Source of the DNA: Micromonospora mirobrigensis
GTDB taxonomy: Bacteria; Actinomycetota; Actinomycetes; Mycobacteriales; Micromonosporaceae
Reading direction: 5' to 3'
Length of the DNA stretch: 64,000 bases
Assembly: GCF_900091555.1 (NCBI RefSeq)
Contig: NZ_FMCX01000007.1
Coordinates: 1-64,000 of the forward strand
Shown here in pieces: positions 49,464-58,357 of this stretch (position 1 is its first letter; each line of letters begins with the position of its first letter). The notes beneath the pieces are model-generated. The model was not told the origin of the DNA. It searched no databases and worked only from the letters and a program-made list of their open reading frames with translations. The position numbers and the translations under genes were made by a program.

Positions 49464-51866
49464 ATGGACACCGCTCTCGACCTGCACAGCCCCCTGACCG
49501 AAGACGAGCTGAGCCGGCTTGACGCCTACTGGCGCGCGGCGAACTACCTCACCGTCGGGCAGATCTATCTGCTCGACAACCCGCTGCTGCGGGAGCCGCT
49601 GCGCCCCGAGCACGTCAAGCCCCGACTGCTCGGCCACTGGGGCACCAGCCCCGGGCTGAACCTGCTCTACACGCACCTCAACCGGGTCATCGTCGACCGC
49701 GACCTGTCCGCCATCTTCGTCACCGGCCCCGGCCACGGCGGCCCCGCCCTGGTGGCCAACACCTGGCTGGAGGGCACGTACAGCGAGCTCTACCACTCGA
49801 TCGGCCGGGACGAGACCGGCATGCAGCGGCTGTTCCGCCAGTTCTCCTTCCCCGGCGGCATCCCCAGCCACGTCGCACCGGAGGTGCCGGGCTCGATCCA
49901 CGAGGGCGGCGAGCTCGGGTACGCGCTGAGCCACGCCTACGGCGCCGCCTTCGACAACCCGGACCTGCTGGTCGCCTGCGTCATCGGCGACGGCGAGGCG
50001 GAGACCGGGCCGCTGGCCGGCAGCTGGCTGTCCAACGTCTTCCTCAACCCGGCCCGCGACGGCGCGGTGCTGCCCATCCTGCACCTCAACGGCTACAAGA
50101 TCGCCAACCCGACGGTGCTGGACCGGATCCCCGAGCAGGACCTGCTGGAGATGATGCGCGGCTTCGGCTACCAGCCGTACGTGGTGGCCGGCGACGAGCC
50201 GGAGAAGGTGCACCAGCTGCTCGCCGCCACCCTGGACCGGGCCTGCGACGAGATCGCCGCGATCCAGCGTCGGGCCCGTTCCGGCGAGACCGTCGAGCGT
50301 CCCCGCTGGCCGATGATCGTGCTGCGTACGCCGAAGGGCTGGACCGGGCCGAGCGTCGTCGACGGCAAGCAGGTGGAGGGGACGTTCCGCGCCCACCAGG
50401 TGCCGATCGCGGAGGTCCGCGACAACCCGGAGCACCTGGCCGAGTTGGAGCGCTGGCTGCGCAGCTACCGGCCGGAGGAGCTCTTCGACGCCACCGGCGC
50501 CCCGGTCGAGGAGCTGGTCACGCTCCCGCCCACCGGTGAGCGGCGGATGAGCGCCAACCCGGTGGCCAACGGCGGCCGGCTGCTGCGCGACCTGGACCTG
50601 CCCGACTTCTACGAGTACGCCGTCGACGTCAAGCAGCCGGGCGAGCCGGTGGCGGGCGCCACCGGCGTACTCGGTCAGTGGGTGCGCGACGTGATCGTCC
50701 GCAACCCGGAGACGTTCCGCCTCTTCGGCCCGGACGAGGTGGCCTCGAACCGGCTCGGCGCCGCCTTCGAGGTGACCGACCGGGCGTTCGTCGCCGGCCG
50801 GGAACCCGGTGACGACCACCTCTCCCCCGACGGCCGGGTGATGGAGGTGCTGTCGGAGCACCTCTGCGAGGGCTGGCTGGAGGGCTACCTGCTGACCGGC
50901 CGGCACGGCATCTTCACCAGCTACGAGGCGTTCATCCACATCGTCGACTCGATGGTCAACCAGCACGCGAAGTGGCTGAAGGTGACCCGGCACATCCCCT
51001 GGCGGGAGCCGATCGCGTCGCTGAACTACCTGCTCTCCAGCCACGTCTGGCGGCAGGACCACAACGGCTTCTCGCACCAGGACCCCGGCTTCATCGACCA
51101 CGTGGTCAACAAGAAGGCCGAGGTGGTCCGGGTCTACCTGCCGCCGGACGGCAACACCCTGCTCTCCACGATGGACCACTGCCTGCGCAGCCGGCACTAC
51201 ATCAACGTGGTGGTGGCCGGGAAGCAGCCCGCCCCGAACTGGTTGACCATGGACGAGGCGGTGCAGCACTGCCGGCGCGGCCTGGGCATCTGGGACTGGG
51301 CCAGCACCGACGAGGGCAGCGAGCCGGACGTGGTGCTCGGCTGCGCCGGGGACGTGCCGACCCTGGAGGCCCTGGCCGCCGCGGACCTGCTCCGCCAGCA
51401 CCTGCCGGAGCTGAAGGTCCGGGTGGTCAACGTGGTCGACCTGATGCGGCTGCAGCCGCCGTCGGAACACCCGCACGGCCTGCCGGACAACGAGTTCGAC
51501 ACCATCTTCACCCGAGACAAGCCGGTCATCTTCGCGTACCACGGCTACCCGTGGCTGATCCACCGGCTCACCTACCGCCGGGCCAACCACGACAACCTGC
51601 ACGTGCGCGGCTACAAGGAGGAGGGCACCACCACCACCCCGTTCGACATGGTGATGCTCAACGACCTGGACCGGTTCCACCTGGTCATCGACGTCATCGA
51701 CCGGGTGCCGGGGCTGGCCGCGCGCGCCGCCCACCTGCGCCAGGAGATGGTGGACGCCCGGCAGGCCTGCCGTGACTACACCCGCCGCCACGGCGAGGAC
51801 GACCCGCGGGTGGCCGAGTGGCGCTGGATCCGGGAGACCGACCCGGCGCTGCGGAGCGGTCAGTGA
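49464..51866 (+). CDS. xfp: Phosphoketolase (xylulose-5-P/fructose-6-P type)
   Basis: 800 residues, full family length. Thiamine-diphosphate and family motifs are visible: T-G-P-G-H-G-G-P-A near 89, F-P-G-G-I-P-S-H, G-D-G-E-A-E-T-G-P-L-A at about 174 (TPP/Mg site), G-R-H-G-I-F-T-S-Y-E-A-F, and H-G-Y-P-W-L-I-H-R. It splits xylulose-5-P or fructose-6-P with phosphate to acetyl-phosphate, giving ATP without respiration, a sensible activity under low oxygen. The stop overlaps the next Usp gene (GTGA). Confidence 0.95.
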   Translation: MDTALDLHSPLTEDELSRLDAYWRAANYLTVGQIYLLDNPLLREPLRPEHVKPRLLGHWGTSPGLNLLYTHLNRVIVDRDLSAIFVTGPGHGGPALVANTWLEGTYSELYHSIGRDETGMQRLFRQFSFPGGIPSHVAPEVPGSIHEGGELGYALSHAYGAAFDNPDLLVACVIGDGEAETGPLAGSWLSNVFLNPARDGAVLPILHLNGYKIANPTVLDRIPEQDLLEMMRGFGYQPYVVAGDEPEKVHQLLAATLDRACDEIAAIQRRARSGETVERPRWPMIVLRTPKGWTGPSVVDGKQVEGTFRAHQVPIAEVRDNPEHLAELERWLRSYRPEELFDATGAPVEELVTLPPTGERRMSANPVANGGRLLRDLDLPDFYEYAVDVKQPGEPVAGATGVLGQWVRDVIVRNPETFRLFGPDEVASNRLGAAFEVTDRAFVAGREPGDDHLSPDGRVMEVLSEHLCEGWLEGYLLTGRHGIFTSYEAFIHIVDSMVNQHAKWLKVTRHIPWREPIASLNYLLSSHVWRQDHNGFSHQDPGFIDHVVNKKAEVVRVYLPPDGNTLLSTMDHCLRSRHYINVVVAGKQPAPNWLTMDEAVQHCRRGLGIWDWASTDEGSEPDVVLGCAGDVPTLEALAAADLLRQHLPELKVRVVNVVDLMRLQPPSEHPHGLPDNEFDTIFTRDKPVIFAYHGYPWLIHRLTYRRANHDNLHVRGYKEEGTTTTPFDMVMLNDLDRFHLVIDVIDRVPGLAARAAHLRQEMVDARQACRDYTRRHGEDDPRVAEWRWIRETDPALRSGQ

Positions 51867-52717
51867 GCTCCGACGAGATCCTGGTCGGCTACGACGGCTC
51901 CGCCGACGCCACGGTCGCCCTGGAGTGGGCGCTGGCCGAGGCGGGCCGCTCCGGCCGGCCGGTCCGGTTGGCGTACGTCTTCGAGTGGCTTACCGTGGCC
52001 GGTTGGGTCGGTCCCGGCATCGCGCCCGGCGTCTGGCCGGACGACACCGCCCGCCGCGAGGTCGAGGAGCTGGTACGCCGGGCGGCGGCGGACGCCGCCG
52101 CCGCCCACCCGGGGCGCACGGTGCACGGCGAGGTCTTCGACGGCCCGCCCGCGCTGGTGCTCCAGGAACGCTCCGCCGAAGCCGGCCTGCTGGTGCTCGG
52201 CAGTCGGGGGCACGGTGGCTTCGGCGGCCTGCTGGTCGGCTCGACCGCCGTGTCGGTGACCGCCCACGCGCACTGCCCGGTGGTGGTGGTCCGGGATTCC
52301 CGACCCGAGCCGGCCGGGCCGGTGGTGGTGGGCTTCGACGGGTCGGAGTCCGCGAAGCTGGCGCTCGGTTTCGCGGTGGAACGTGCGGCCCAGCGGGCCT
52401 GCCCGCTGCGGGTGCTCCGGGTCTCCCAGCCGGGCCGCCTCTCCACCGACGAGGCGGCGGCCACCCTCGCCGACGACCGGGCGGCCACCGAGGAGGCGGT
52501 CGCCCCGTGGCGGGAGACCTTCCCCGAGCTGGCGGTGACGGTCGACGTGACCGCCGGCAGCCCGGCGGCCGAGTTGGTCGAGGCGAGCCGCGCCGCCCAG
52601 TTGGTGGTCGTGGGCAGTCGGGGGCGGGGTGGGCTGCGCGGGATGCTGCTCGGTTCGGTGAGCCAGCAGCTGATCCAGCACGCCCACTGCCCGGTCGCGG
52701 TGGCCCGCGAACGCTGA
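51863..52717 (+). CDS. Universal stress protein, tandem domains
   Basis: 284 residues from GTG 51863. Both Usp domains keep the ATP-binding pattern: G-S-R-G-H-G-G-F-G-G-L-L-V-G-S-T and G-S-R-G-R-G-G-L-R-G-M-L-L-G-S-V. It is coupled to phosphoketolase by a 4-bp overlap. Tandem ATP-binding Usps in DosR-type regulons are linked to growth arrest in hypoxia; that link is by family knowledge. Confidence 0.93.
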   Translation: MSSDEILVGYDGSADATVALEWALAEAGRSGRPVRLAYVFEWLTVAGWVGPGIAPGVWPDDTARREVEELVRRAAADAAAAHPGRTVHGEVFDGPPALVLQERSAEAGLLVLGSRGHGGFGGLLVGSTAVSVTAHAHCPVVVVRDSRPEPAGPVVVGFDGSESAKLALGFAVERAAQRACPLRVLRVSQPGRLSTDEAAATLADDRAATEEAVAPWRETFPELAVTVDVTAGSPAAELVEASRAAQLVVVGSRGRGGLRGMLLGSVSQQLIQHAHCPVAVARER

Positions 52718-52805
52718 CCTTCGTCCGGGTGGGCCGGCGGACGCCAGGTGACGGTCGGATCGGCACCCGACGGATTCGCCCGGCAGCCGGCGCGTGAGTA
52801 TTTCG

Positions 52806-52851
52806 AGCGTGATGACTCTGAGGAATACTTATGCCTGAGAGTCATCACGCT
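52806..52851. terminator. AT-richer palindrome/terminator between convergent genes
   Basis: A 14-bp perfect stem AGCGTGATGACTCT/AGAGTCATCACGCT, extended by three more pairs after one mismatch, has a loop around AATACTTATG. It lies between the Usp stop (52717) and the metal-ATPase stop (52910), so it can end transcripts from both sides. Base composition is clearly less GC-rich than around it, suggesting an acquired repeat. Confidence 0.65.
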
Positions 52852-52909
52852 TGTCCGCCGATCCGCCTCCGTCCCGGACGCCGGGGCGGACGGTCGGCCG
52901 CGGCGGCGG

Positions 52910-55345
52910 TCAGCGGGCGGTGTCGGCGCCGTCGGAAGGGCTGAGTGAGAAGTAGTCCTCCTCCTCCTGCGCCAGGTGCAGGCGCAGGACCGCGTCCAGC
53001 CCGTAGAGGCTGGCCAGCAGATCCGGCACCTCCTCCGGTCGCAACCGGCCGTCGGCACCCGGCCGGCCCGCCTCGCCCGGCTGCGCCGCGTCGCCCGGGT
53101 GGTCGGCCAGGTGGCCGCCGATCCGGCCGATCAGGCGGCTGATCTCCACGTGGCCCCGGCTCATCGTCGAGGTGGCCTCCGCGCTGCCCAACGGCCCGGC
53201 CAGCGCCGGGTAGAGCTGGCGTTCCTCGGCGGCCTCGTGCGGCAGCACCTGCTCGGTGAGGCGGCGGTGCACCTCGCGCAGCGCCGGTACGCACTCCGGG
53301 GCGTCCGGGCGGGTCGCCACCAGGTCGGCGGTGTCCCGCAGCCGGGCCAGCACCTCCCGGACCGGGCCGTGCTGGCCGGCGTACCGGTCCAGCATGTCCC
53401 GGGTGGCCGGGGGCACGTCACGCCGGCTCAGACCACCGCCCAACGCCCGCAGCGCGTTGAGGATGACCAGCACGTCGATGCCCTCCTGGAGGAACGCGCC
53501 GGCCACCGGGGGCAGCCCGCCGGCGGCCGCGACCACCATCGCCACCACCGCCAGGCCCATCCCGACCGTGGCGGATTGGACGGCGATGCGGCGGGCGTAC
53601 CGGGCGATCTCCACGGCGTCGGCGAGCCGGTCCAGCCGGTCGACGGTGAGCACCGCGTCGGCCACGTCCGCCGAGGCGGTCGCCCCGGTGGCGCCCATCG
53701 CCACCCCGACGTGCGCCTCGGCCAGCGCCGGCGCGTCGTTCACCCCGTCGCCGACCATCACGGTGACCGCCCGACCCGACTCGTCCCGGACCCGGGCCAC
53801 CTTCCGCTCCGGCGAGCACTGCGCCACCACGTCGTCCACGCCCACCGCCCGGGCCACCTGCTCGGCCGTGCGGGGACGGTCACCGGTGACCATGACCAGG
53901 CGGTCCAGCCCCGCCTCGCGCAGCCGACGCACGGTACGGCGGGCGTCCGGGCGGACCGGATCCTCCAGCAGGATCGCCCCGAGCGGCCCCCGCTCGTCGC
54001 TGACCCAGACCGTGGACAGCCCGGCCGTCTCGGCCCGGCGCCGGGTCCGGGCGGCCCACTCCGGCAGGTCACCGGAGAGCTGTCCGACCGCGACCACCCG
54101 GCCGTCCACCCGCCCGCGTACGCCCCGGCCCGGCTCCTCGGTCACCTCGGTCGGCTCACCCAGGCGCAGCCCCTGCTCGCGGGCCTGCCGGACCAGCGCG
54201 GCAGCCAGCACGTGCGGGGAGAGCTGCTCCACCGAGGCGGCCAGCCGCAGCACCTCGTCCCGGTCGCCGCCGGGCGGCACCACGGTCTCCGCGGCGCGCG
54301 GCCGGCCCGCGGTGAGGGTGCCGGTCTTGTCCATCATCAGCGTCCGGGCCCGGCCGAGCAGTTCCAGCGATCCACCGTCGCGGACCAGCACCCCGCGCCG
54401 GGCCACCCGGGACAGCCCGGAGACGATCGCGATGGGCGTGGCCAGCAGCAGCGGGCAGGGGGTGGCCACCACCAGCACCGCCACCGCCCGGACGAACTGC
54501 CCGGTCAGCAGCCAGGCCAGGCCGGCCAGCACCAGCGTGAACGGCACGAACGCGGCGGCGTACCGGTCGGCCATCCGGACCATCGGGGCCTTGTGGGCCG
54601 TCGCCTCCTCGGCCAGCCGGACGATCCCGGCGTACGTGCTCTCGGCCGCACCGCGCACCGCGCGCAGCCCGAAGCCGGCGCCGGCGTTCACCACGCCGCT
54701 GGCCACCGACTCCCCCGCCGCCCGGCTCACCAGCTGCGACTCGCCGGTCACCACCGACTCGTCCAGGGTGGCCGGCTCCTCCACGGTGCCGTCGACCGGC
54801 ACCACGTCACCGGGGCCCACCACCAGGCGGTCGCCGACCGCGACCCGGTCCAGCGGCACCACCTCGATCCCGCCGTCGGCGGTCCGCCGGCGGGCCTGCC
54901 GGGGCGCCCGCTCCAGCAGGGCACGCAGATCGCGGGTCGCCCGGCGCTGGGCGTACGCCTCCAGCGACCGTCCGGTCGCCACCATCACCGCGATCACCGC
55001 GCCGGCCAGGTACTCGCGGACGACCAGCGCGCCGGCCAGCGCCAGCACGGCGATCACGTCCACCCCGAACTGGCGCTGCCACAGCTGTCGCAGCACCGCC
55101 CAGGTGGCGGGGAGCAGGGCGACCAGGGTGACCGCGGCCCAGACCAGGTCGGCGGCGCCGCGCAGCCCGGCCAGCCACAGCGCCGCGCCGGCCAGCGCGG
55201 CCACGGTCAGCAGGATCAGCGGCGCCCATTCGACGGCCCCTGGCCGCCGCGCGTCGGCGGACCCGCCGAACCGGCGACGCAGCCGGCTCAGCCGGCGCCG
55301 GGCGACCGGCCGCTCCGGCAGGCACTCCCGCGGTTCGGTTCCCAC
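52910..55345 (-). CDS. P1B-5-type metal ATPase with C-terminal hemerythrin domain
   Basis: 811 residues if started at GTG 55345; ATG 55456 is an alternative. It has no N-terminal HMA domain. The ATPase core has T-G-E-S at 200-203, the membrane T-P-C-P at 295-298, D-K-T-G-T-L-T with Asp339, and G-D-G-V-N-D-A-P-A-L. After about residue 655 a hemerythrin-like domain follows with iron ligands in Q-H-G-P-V, L-P-H-E-A-A-E-E, S-R-G-H-V-E and L-H-L-A-Q-E-E-E. The TPCP motif plus hemerythrin defines subgroup P1B-5, known from Acidothermus and Sinorhizobium Nia, which export Ni/Fe. Oxygen or iron sensing by the tail is plausible. Confidence 0.9.
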   Translation of the reverse strand: MGTEPRECLPERPVARRRLSRLRRRFGGSADARRPGAVEWAPLILLTVAALAGAALWLAGLRGAADLVWAAVTLVALLPATWAVLRQLWQRQFGVDVIAVLALAGALVVREYLAGAVIAVMVATGRSLEAYAQRRATRDLRALLERAPRQARRRTADGGIEVVPLDRVAVGDRLVVGPGDVVPVDGTVEEPATLDESVVTGESQLVSRAAGESVASGVVNAGAGFGLRAVRGAAESTYAGIVRLAEEATAHKAPMVRMADRYAAAFVPFTLVLAGLAWLLTGQFVRAVAVLVVATPCPLLLATPIAIVSGLSRVARRGVLVRDGGSLELLGRARTLMMDKTGTLTAGRPRAAETVVPPGGDRDEVLRLAASVEQLSPHVLAAALVRQAREQGLRLGEPTEVTEEPGRGVRGRVDGRVVAVGQLSGDLPEWAARTRRRAETAGLSTVWVSDERGPLGAILLEDPVRPDARRTVRRLREAGLDRLVMVTGDRPRTAEQVARAVGVDDVVAQCSPERKVARVRDESGRAVTVMVGDGVNDAPALAEAHVGVAMGATGATASADVADAVLTVDRLDRLADAVEIARYARRIAVQSATVGMGLAVVAMVVAAAGGLPPVAGAFLQEGIDVLVILNALRALGGGLSRRDVPPATRDMLDRYAGQHGPVREVLARLRDTADLVATRPDAPECVPALREVHRRLTEQVLPHEAAEERQLYPALAGPLGSAEATSTMSRGHVEISRLIGRIGGHLADHPGDAAQPGEAGRPGADGRLRPEEVPDLLASLYGLDAVLRLHLAQEEEDYFSLSPSDGADTAR

Positions 55346-55401
55346 CTGCGGATCGTCCCAGTGCCGGAGGGCGTCGGACAGGGCAACCCGGGTATTCCGG
55401 C

Positions 55402-55415
55402 GGGCCGAAGGGCCC
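55402..55415 (-). promoter_or_regulatory. DosR-like box between ATPase and nitroreductase genes
   Basis: On the minus strand GGGCCCTTCGGCCC. One base (C for A in GGGAC) departs from the DosR consensus. It lies 57 bp upstream of the ATPase start and 122 bp upstream of the nitroreductase start, so it could serve both. Confidence 0.5.
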
Positions 55416-55537
55416 GGTGGACCGGGGCGTGCGTACCGTGCGGCCGGAGGGGGCATGCCAGAGGATGGAGCGGCATCCCCGCCCGCGGTGGCATCCGGGT
55501 GGGGCACGATGGGGACGAACACGGAAAGGTCGTGACG

Positions 55538-56548
55538 ATGAGCCACGAGACGCCGGCTACGGACCGCCCGCTGACCACCGCGCTCGCGGAGGCCGCCGCG
55601 ATGGCCGGGCACGCCCCGTCGGTGCACAACACCCAACCCTGGAGCTGGCGGGTGCTGCCCGACGCCCTGGAGCTGCGGATGGCCCGGGCCCGGCAGCTGA
55701 GCGCCAGCGACCCCGAGGGGCGGCTGCTGGCGCTGAGCTGCGGGGCCGCCCTGCACCACGCCCGGCTGGCGCTGGCCGCCGAGGGCTGGGTGCCGGTGGT
55801 GGAGCGACTGCCCGACGCGGGCGACCCGGAGCTGTTGGCCCGGCTGACCAGCATGCGGCACCCGGGCGCCGACCCGCAGGCCATGCACCTGGTGCAGTGC
55901 ATGCAGGTCCGGCACACCGACCGCCGGCCGGTCAGCGACGAGCAGGTGCCGACCGCCGCGATCGGTGAGATCACCCGGGCCGCCACCGCCGAGGGCGCCC
56001 GGTTGCAGATCCTCGACTCCGACCAGGTGATGGAGCTGGCCGCCGCGGCCTCCCACGCCGGCACGGTGGAGGCCGAGGATCCGCAGCTGCGCGAGGAGCT
56101 GGCGTACTGGACCAGCCGCGCCGGCACCGGCACCGGCCTGCCGCCGGAGGTCCTGCCCGAGCAGGCGCCGCAGACCACCGTGCCGGGCCGGGACTTCGGC
56201 CGCGCCGGCAGCCTGCCGATCGGTCCCGGCCACGACCGGGCGGCCGTGTACGCGCTGCTCTACGGCGACGAGGACGAGCCGGACAGCTGGCTGCGGGCCG
56301 GTGAGGCGCTCTCCGCCGCGTGGTTGACCGCCACCCGGCTCGGGGTGTCGATGGTGCCGCTGAGCGGGGTGGTGGAGGTCGAGGGCACCCGGCAGACCCT
56401 GCGCGGCGTGCTGGCCGGGATGGGTCACCCGTTCCTGGTGCTCCGCCTGGGGATCGCCGACCCGGCGACCGCCGGCCCCGCGCACACCCCGCGGCTCCCT
56501 ACCGAGCAGGTGGTGGACACCTCGGCGGTGGACGGCCGGCAAGGGTAG
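55538..56548 (+). CDS. Acg-family nitroreductase-like flavoprotein
   Basis: 336 residues from ATG 55538 (GGAAAGG upstream). It has A-P-S-V-H-N-T-Q-P-W-S-W-R near residue 27, and a C-terminal half with G-V-S-M-V-P-L-S-G-V-V-E-V, matching the Acg/Rv2032-like family. Mycobacterial Acg binds FMN but lacks reductase activity, perhaps storing flavin in dormancy, and is DosR-controlled. Its position between the metal ATPase and the DevS-like kinase supports the same regulon. Confidence 0.88.
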   Translation: MSHETPATDRPLTTALAEAAAMAGHAPSVHNTQPWSWRVLPDALELRMARARQLSASDPEGRLLALSCGAALHHARLALAAEGWVPVVERLPDAGDPELLARLTSMRHPGADPQAMHLVQCMQVRHTDRRPVSDEQVPTAAIGEITRAATAEGARLQILDSDQVMELAAAASHAGTVEAEDPQLREELAYWTSRAGTGTGLPPEVLPEQAPQTTVPGRDFGRAGSLPIGPGHDRAAVYALLYGDEDEPDSWLRAGEALSAAWLTATRLGVSMVPLSGVVEVEGTRQTLRGVLAGMGHPFLVLRLGIADPATAGPAHTPRLPTEQVVDTSAVDGRQG

Positions 56549-56590
56549 CGGGGCTTATGCCGGCCGGGCCGCAGGGCTAGCATCGGCGGC

Positions 56591-58318
56591 GTGACCAGCA
56601 GCGCACCGCGACCGCGTCAGGACTCCCCGGTGACACCCTCACTGGGGCTCAGCCCGCTGTCACGGGTCCGCCTCGACGAGCTGCTCCAGGAGATGCTGGA
56701 CCGGGTCGGCGAGGTGGTCACCAGCCGGGAGCGGCTGCGCGCCCTGCTCGACGCGGTGGTGGTGATCGGTTCCGACCTCGACCTGCGCAGCACCCTGCAA
56801 CGGATCGTCGGATCGGCGTGCGAGCTGGTCGGCGCCCGCTACGGCGCCCTCGGGGTGATCGGCCCCGACCGGCTGCTGCACGACTTCATCGTGCACGGCA
56901 TCGAGCCGGAGCTGCACGCGCGGATCGGCGACCTGCCGCACGGGCGGGGCGTGCTCGGCCTGCTCATCGACGAGCCCCGGCCGCTACGCATGCCGGACAT
57001 CACCCACCACCCGAAGTCGTACGGCTTCCCGCCGCACCACCCGCCGATGCACAGCTTCCTCGGCGTGCCGGTCCGCATCCGCGACCAGGTCTTCGGCAAC
57101 CTCTACCTGGCCGAGAAGCAGGGCGCCCCGGAGTTCAGCGAGGACGACGAGGAGATCGTGGTGGCGCTGGCCGCCGCGGCCGGTGTGGCGATCGAGAACG
57201 CCCGCCTCTACGCGGAGGCCCACCGCCGGGAACGCTGGCTGGCGGCCACCGCCGAGATCACCTCGGTGCTGCTCGGCGAGGTGCGGCGTACCGACGCGTT
57301 GACGTTGGTGGCCCGCCGGGCCCGGGAGGTCGCCGAGGCGGAGCTGGCCCTGGTGCTGCTCTACGACGAGGAGGCCGGGCAGTTCACCGTGGAGGTGGTC
57401 GACGGCGCCGACGCGCGGGCCCGCGAGCTGGTCGGCGCGGTGCTGCCGGCGGGCGAGACGAGCTTCACCGTCGCGGTCACCGAGCGCCGGCACGACCTGG
57501 TCGAGGATCTGGCGCACGCCGCGCCGTGGCCGGTGCCGGTGGTCGCCGGGCCGGCGGTGGTCTCCCCGCTCGCCGCGGCCGACACCCTGCACGGCGTGCT
57601 GGTTATCGCGCACCGGCCGGACGCCGGCCGCGCCACCGACGGCGACGTGGCGCTGCTGGGCAGCTTCGCCGGCCAGGCGGCGCTGGCCATGGAGCGGGCC
57701 CGCGGGCAGGAGGAGCGGGAGCTGCTGGTGGTCCTGGAGGACCGCGAGCGGATCGCCCGGGACCTGCACGACGTGGTGATCCAGCGGCTCTTCGCCACCG
57801 GCCTCCAGCTGCAGAGCGGGGCGATGAACGCCCGCCCCGAGGTGGCCAAGCGGATCAACGCGGCGGTCGACGACCTGGACGCCACCATCCGGGACATCCG
57901 CCGCACCATCTTCGAGCTGCGTACGCCGATGAGCGCGGCGCTGCGTACCGAGATCCGGGAGGCGATCGAGGCGGCCACCGAGACGCTGGGGCACCGGCCG
58001 GAGCTGGAGCTGCTCGGCCCGATCGACAGCGCCGTCCCGGACGTGCTCCGCCCGGAGCTGACCGCCGTGCTGCGCGAGGCGCTGTCCAACGCGGCCCGCC
58101 ACGCCAACGCCGACCGGGTGGAGGTGGCGGTACGCGTCGACGCCGGCTGGGTGACCGTCCAGGTCACCGACGACGGGGTGGGTTGCGACCCGGCGGCGGC
58201 CCGCAGTGGCCTGGTCAACCTGCGGGAGCGGGCCGAACGCCTCGGTGGCGAGTTCCAGTTGGACCGGGTGCACCCGCACGGCACCCGGGTGCGGTGGAGC
58301 GTCCCGCTGCGGGACTGA
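56591..58318 (+). CDS. devS: DevS/DosS-like double-GAF sensor histidine kinase
   Basis: 575 residues from GTG 56591, leaderless (TAGCAT 7 bp upstream). GAF-A (about 65-205) contains G-F-P-P-H-H-P-P-M-H-S-F at 145-156; His149 is at the same position as the heme ligand of mycobacterial DosS. GAF-B is about 225-370. The HisKA_3 domain has His393 in A-R-D-L-H-D-V-V, and the HATPase has E-A-L-S-N-A-A-R-H and D-D-G-V-G. It should sense O2, NO, CO or redox state and phosphorylate the convergent DevR-like regulator. Confidence 0.92.
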   Translation: MTSSAPRPRQDSPVTPSLGLSPLSRVRLDELLQEMLDRVGEVVTSRERLRALLDAVVVIGSDLDLRSTLQRIVGSACELVGARYGALGVIGPDRLLHDFIVHGIEPELHARIGDLPHGRGVLGLLIDEPRPLRMPDITHHPKSYGFPPHHPPMHSFLGVPVRIRDQVFGNLYLAEKQGAPEFSEDDEEIVVALAAAAGVAIENARLYAEAHRRERWLAATAEITSVLLGEVRRTDALTLVARRAREVAEAELALVLLYDEEAGQFTVEVVDGADARARELVGAVLPAGETSFTVAVTERRHDLVEDLAHAAPWPVPVVAGPAVVSPLAAADTLHGVLVIAHRPDAGRATDGDVALLGSFAGQAALAMERARGQEERELLVVLEDRERIARDLHDVVIQRLFATGLQLQSGAMNARPEVAKRINAAVDDLDATIRDIRRTIFELRTPMSAALRTEIREAIEAATETLGHRPELELLGPIDSAVPDVLRPELTAVLREALSNAARHANADRVEVAVRVDAGWVTVQVTDDGVGCDPAAARSGLVNLRERAERLGGEFQLDRVHPHGTRVRWSVPLRD

Positions 58319-58357
58319 GCCGCCCGCCTGGCCGGCCCGCCCGGTGGCGGGCGAGGC

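Noticed and set aside
52976..56548. A 1,190-residue open frame on the plus strand
   Set aside because: Only its last part (from 55538) is the real nitroreductase. The rest is an antisense shadow of the metal ATPase gene, lacking domain motifs and with non-coding-like Arg/Pro/His content.
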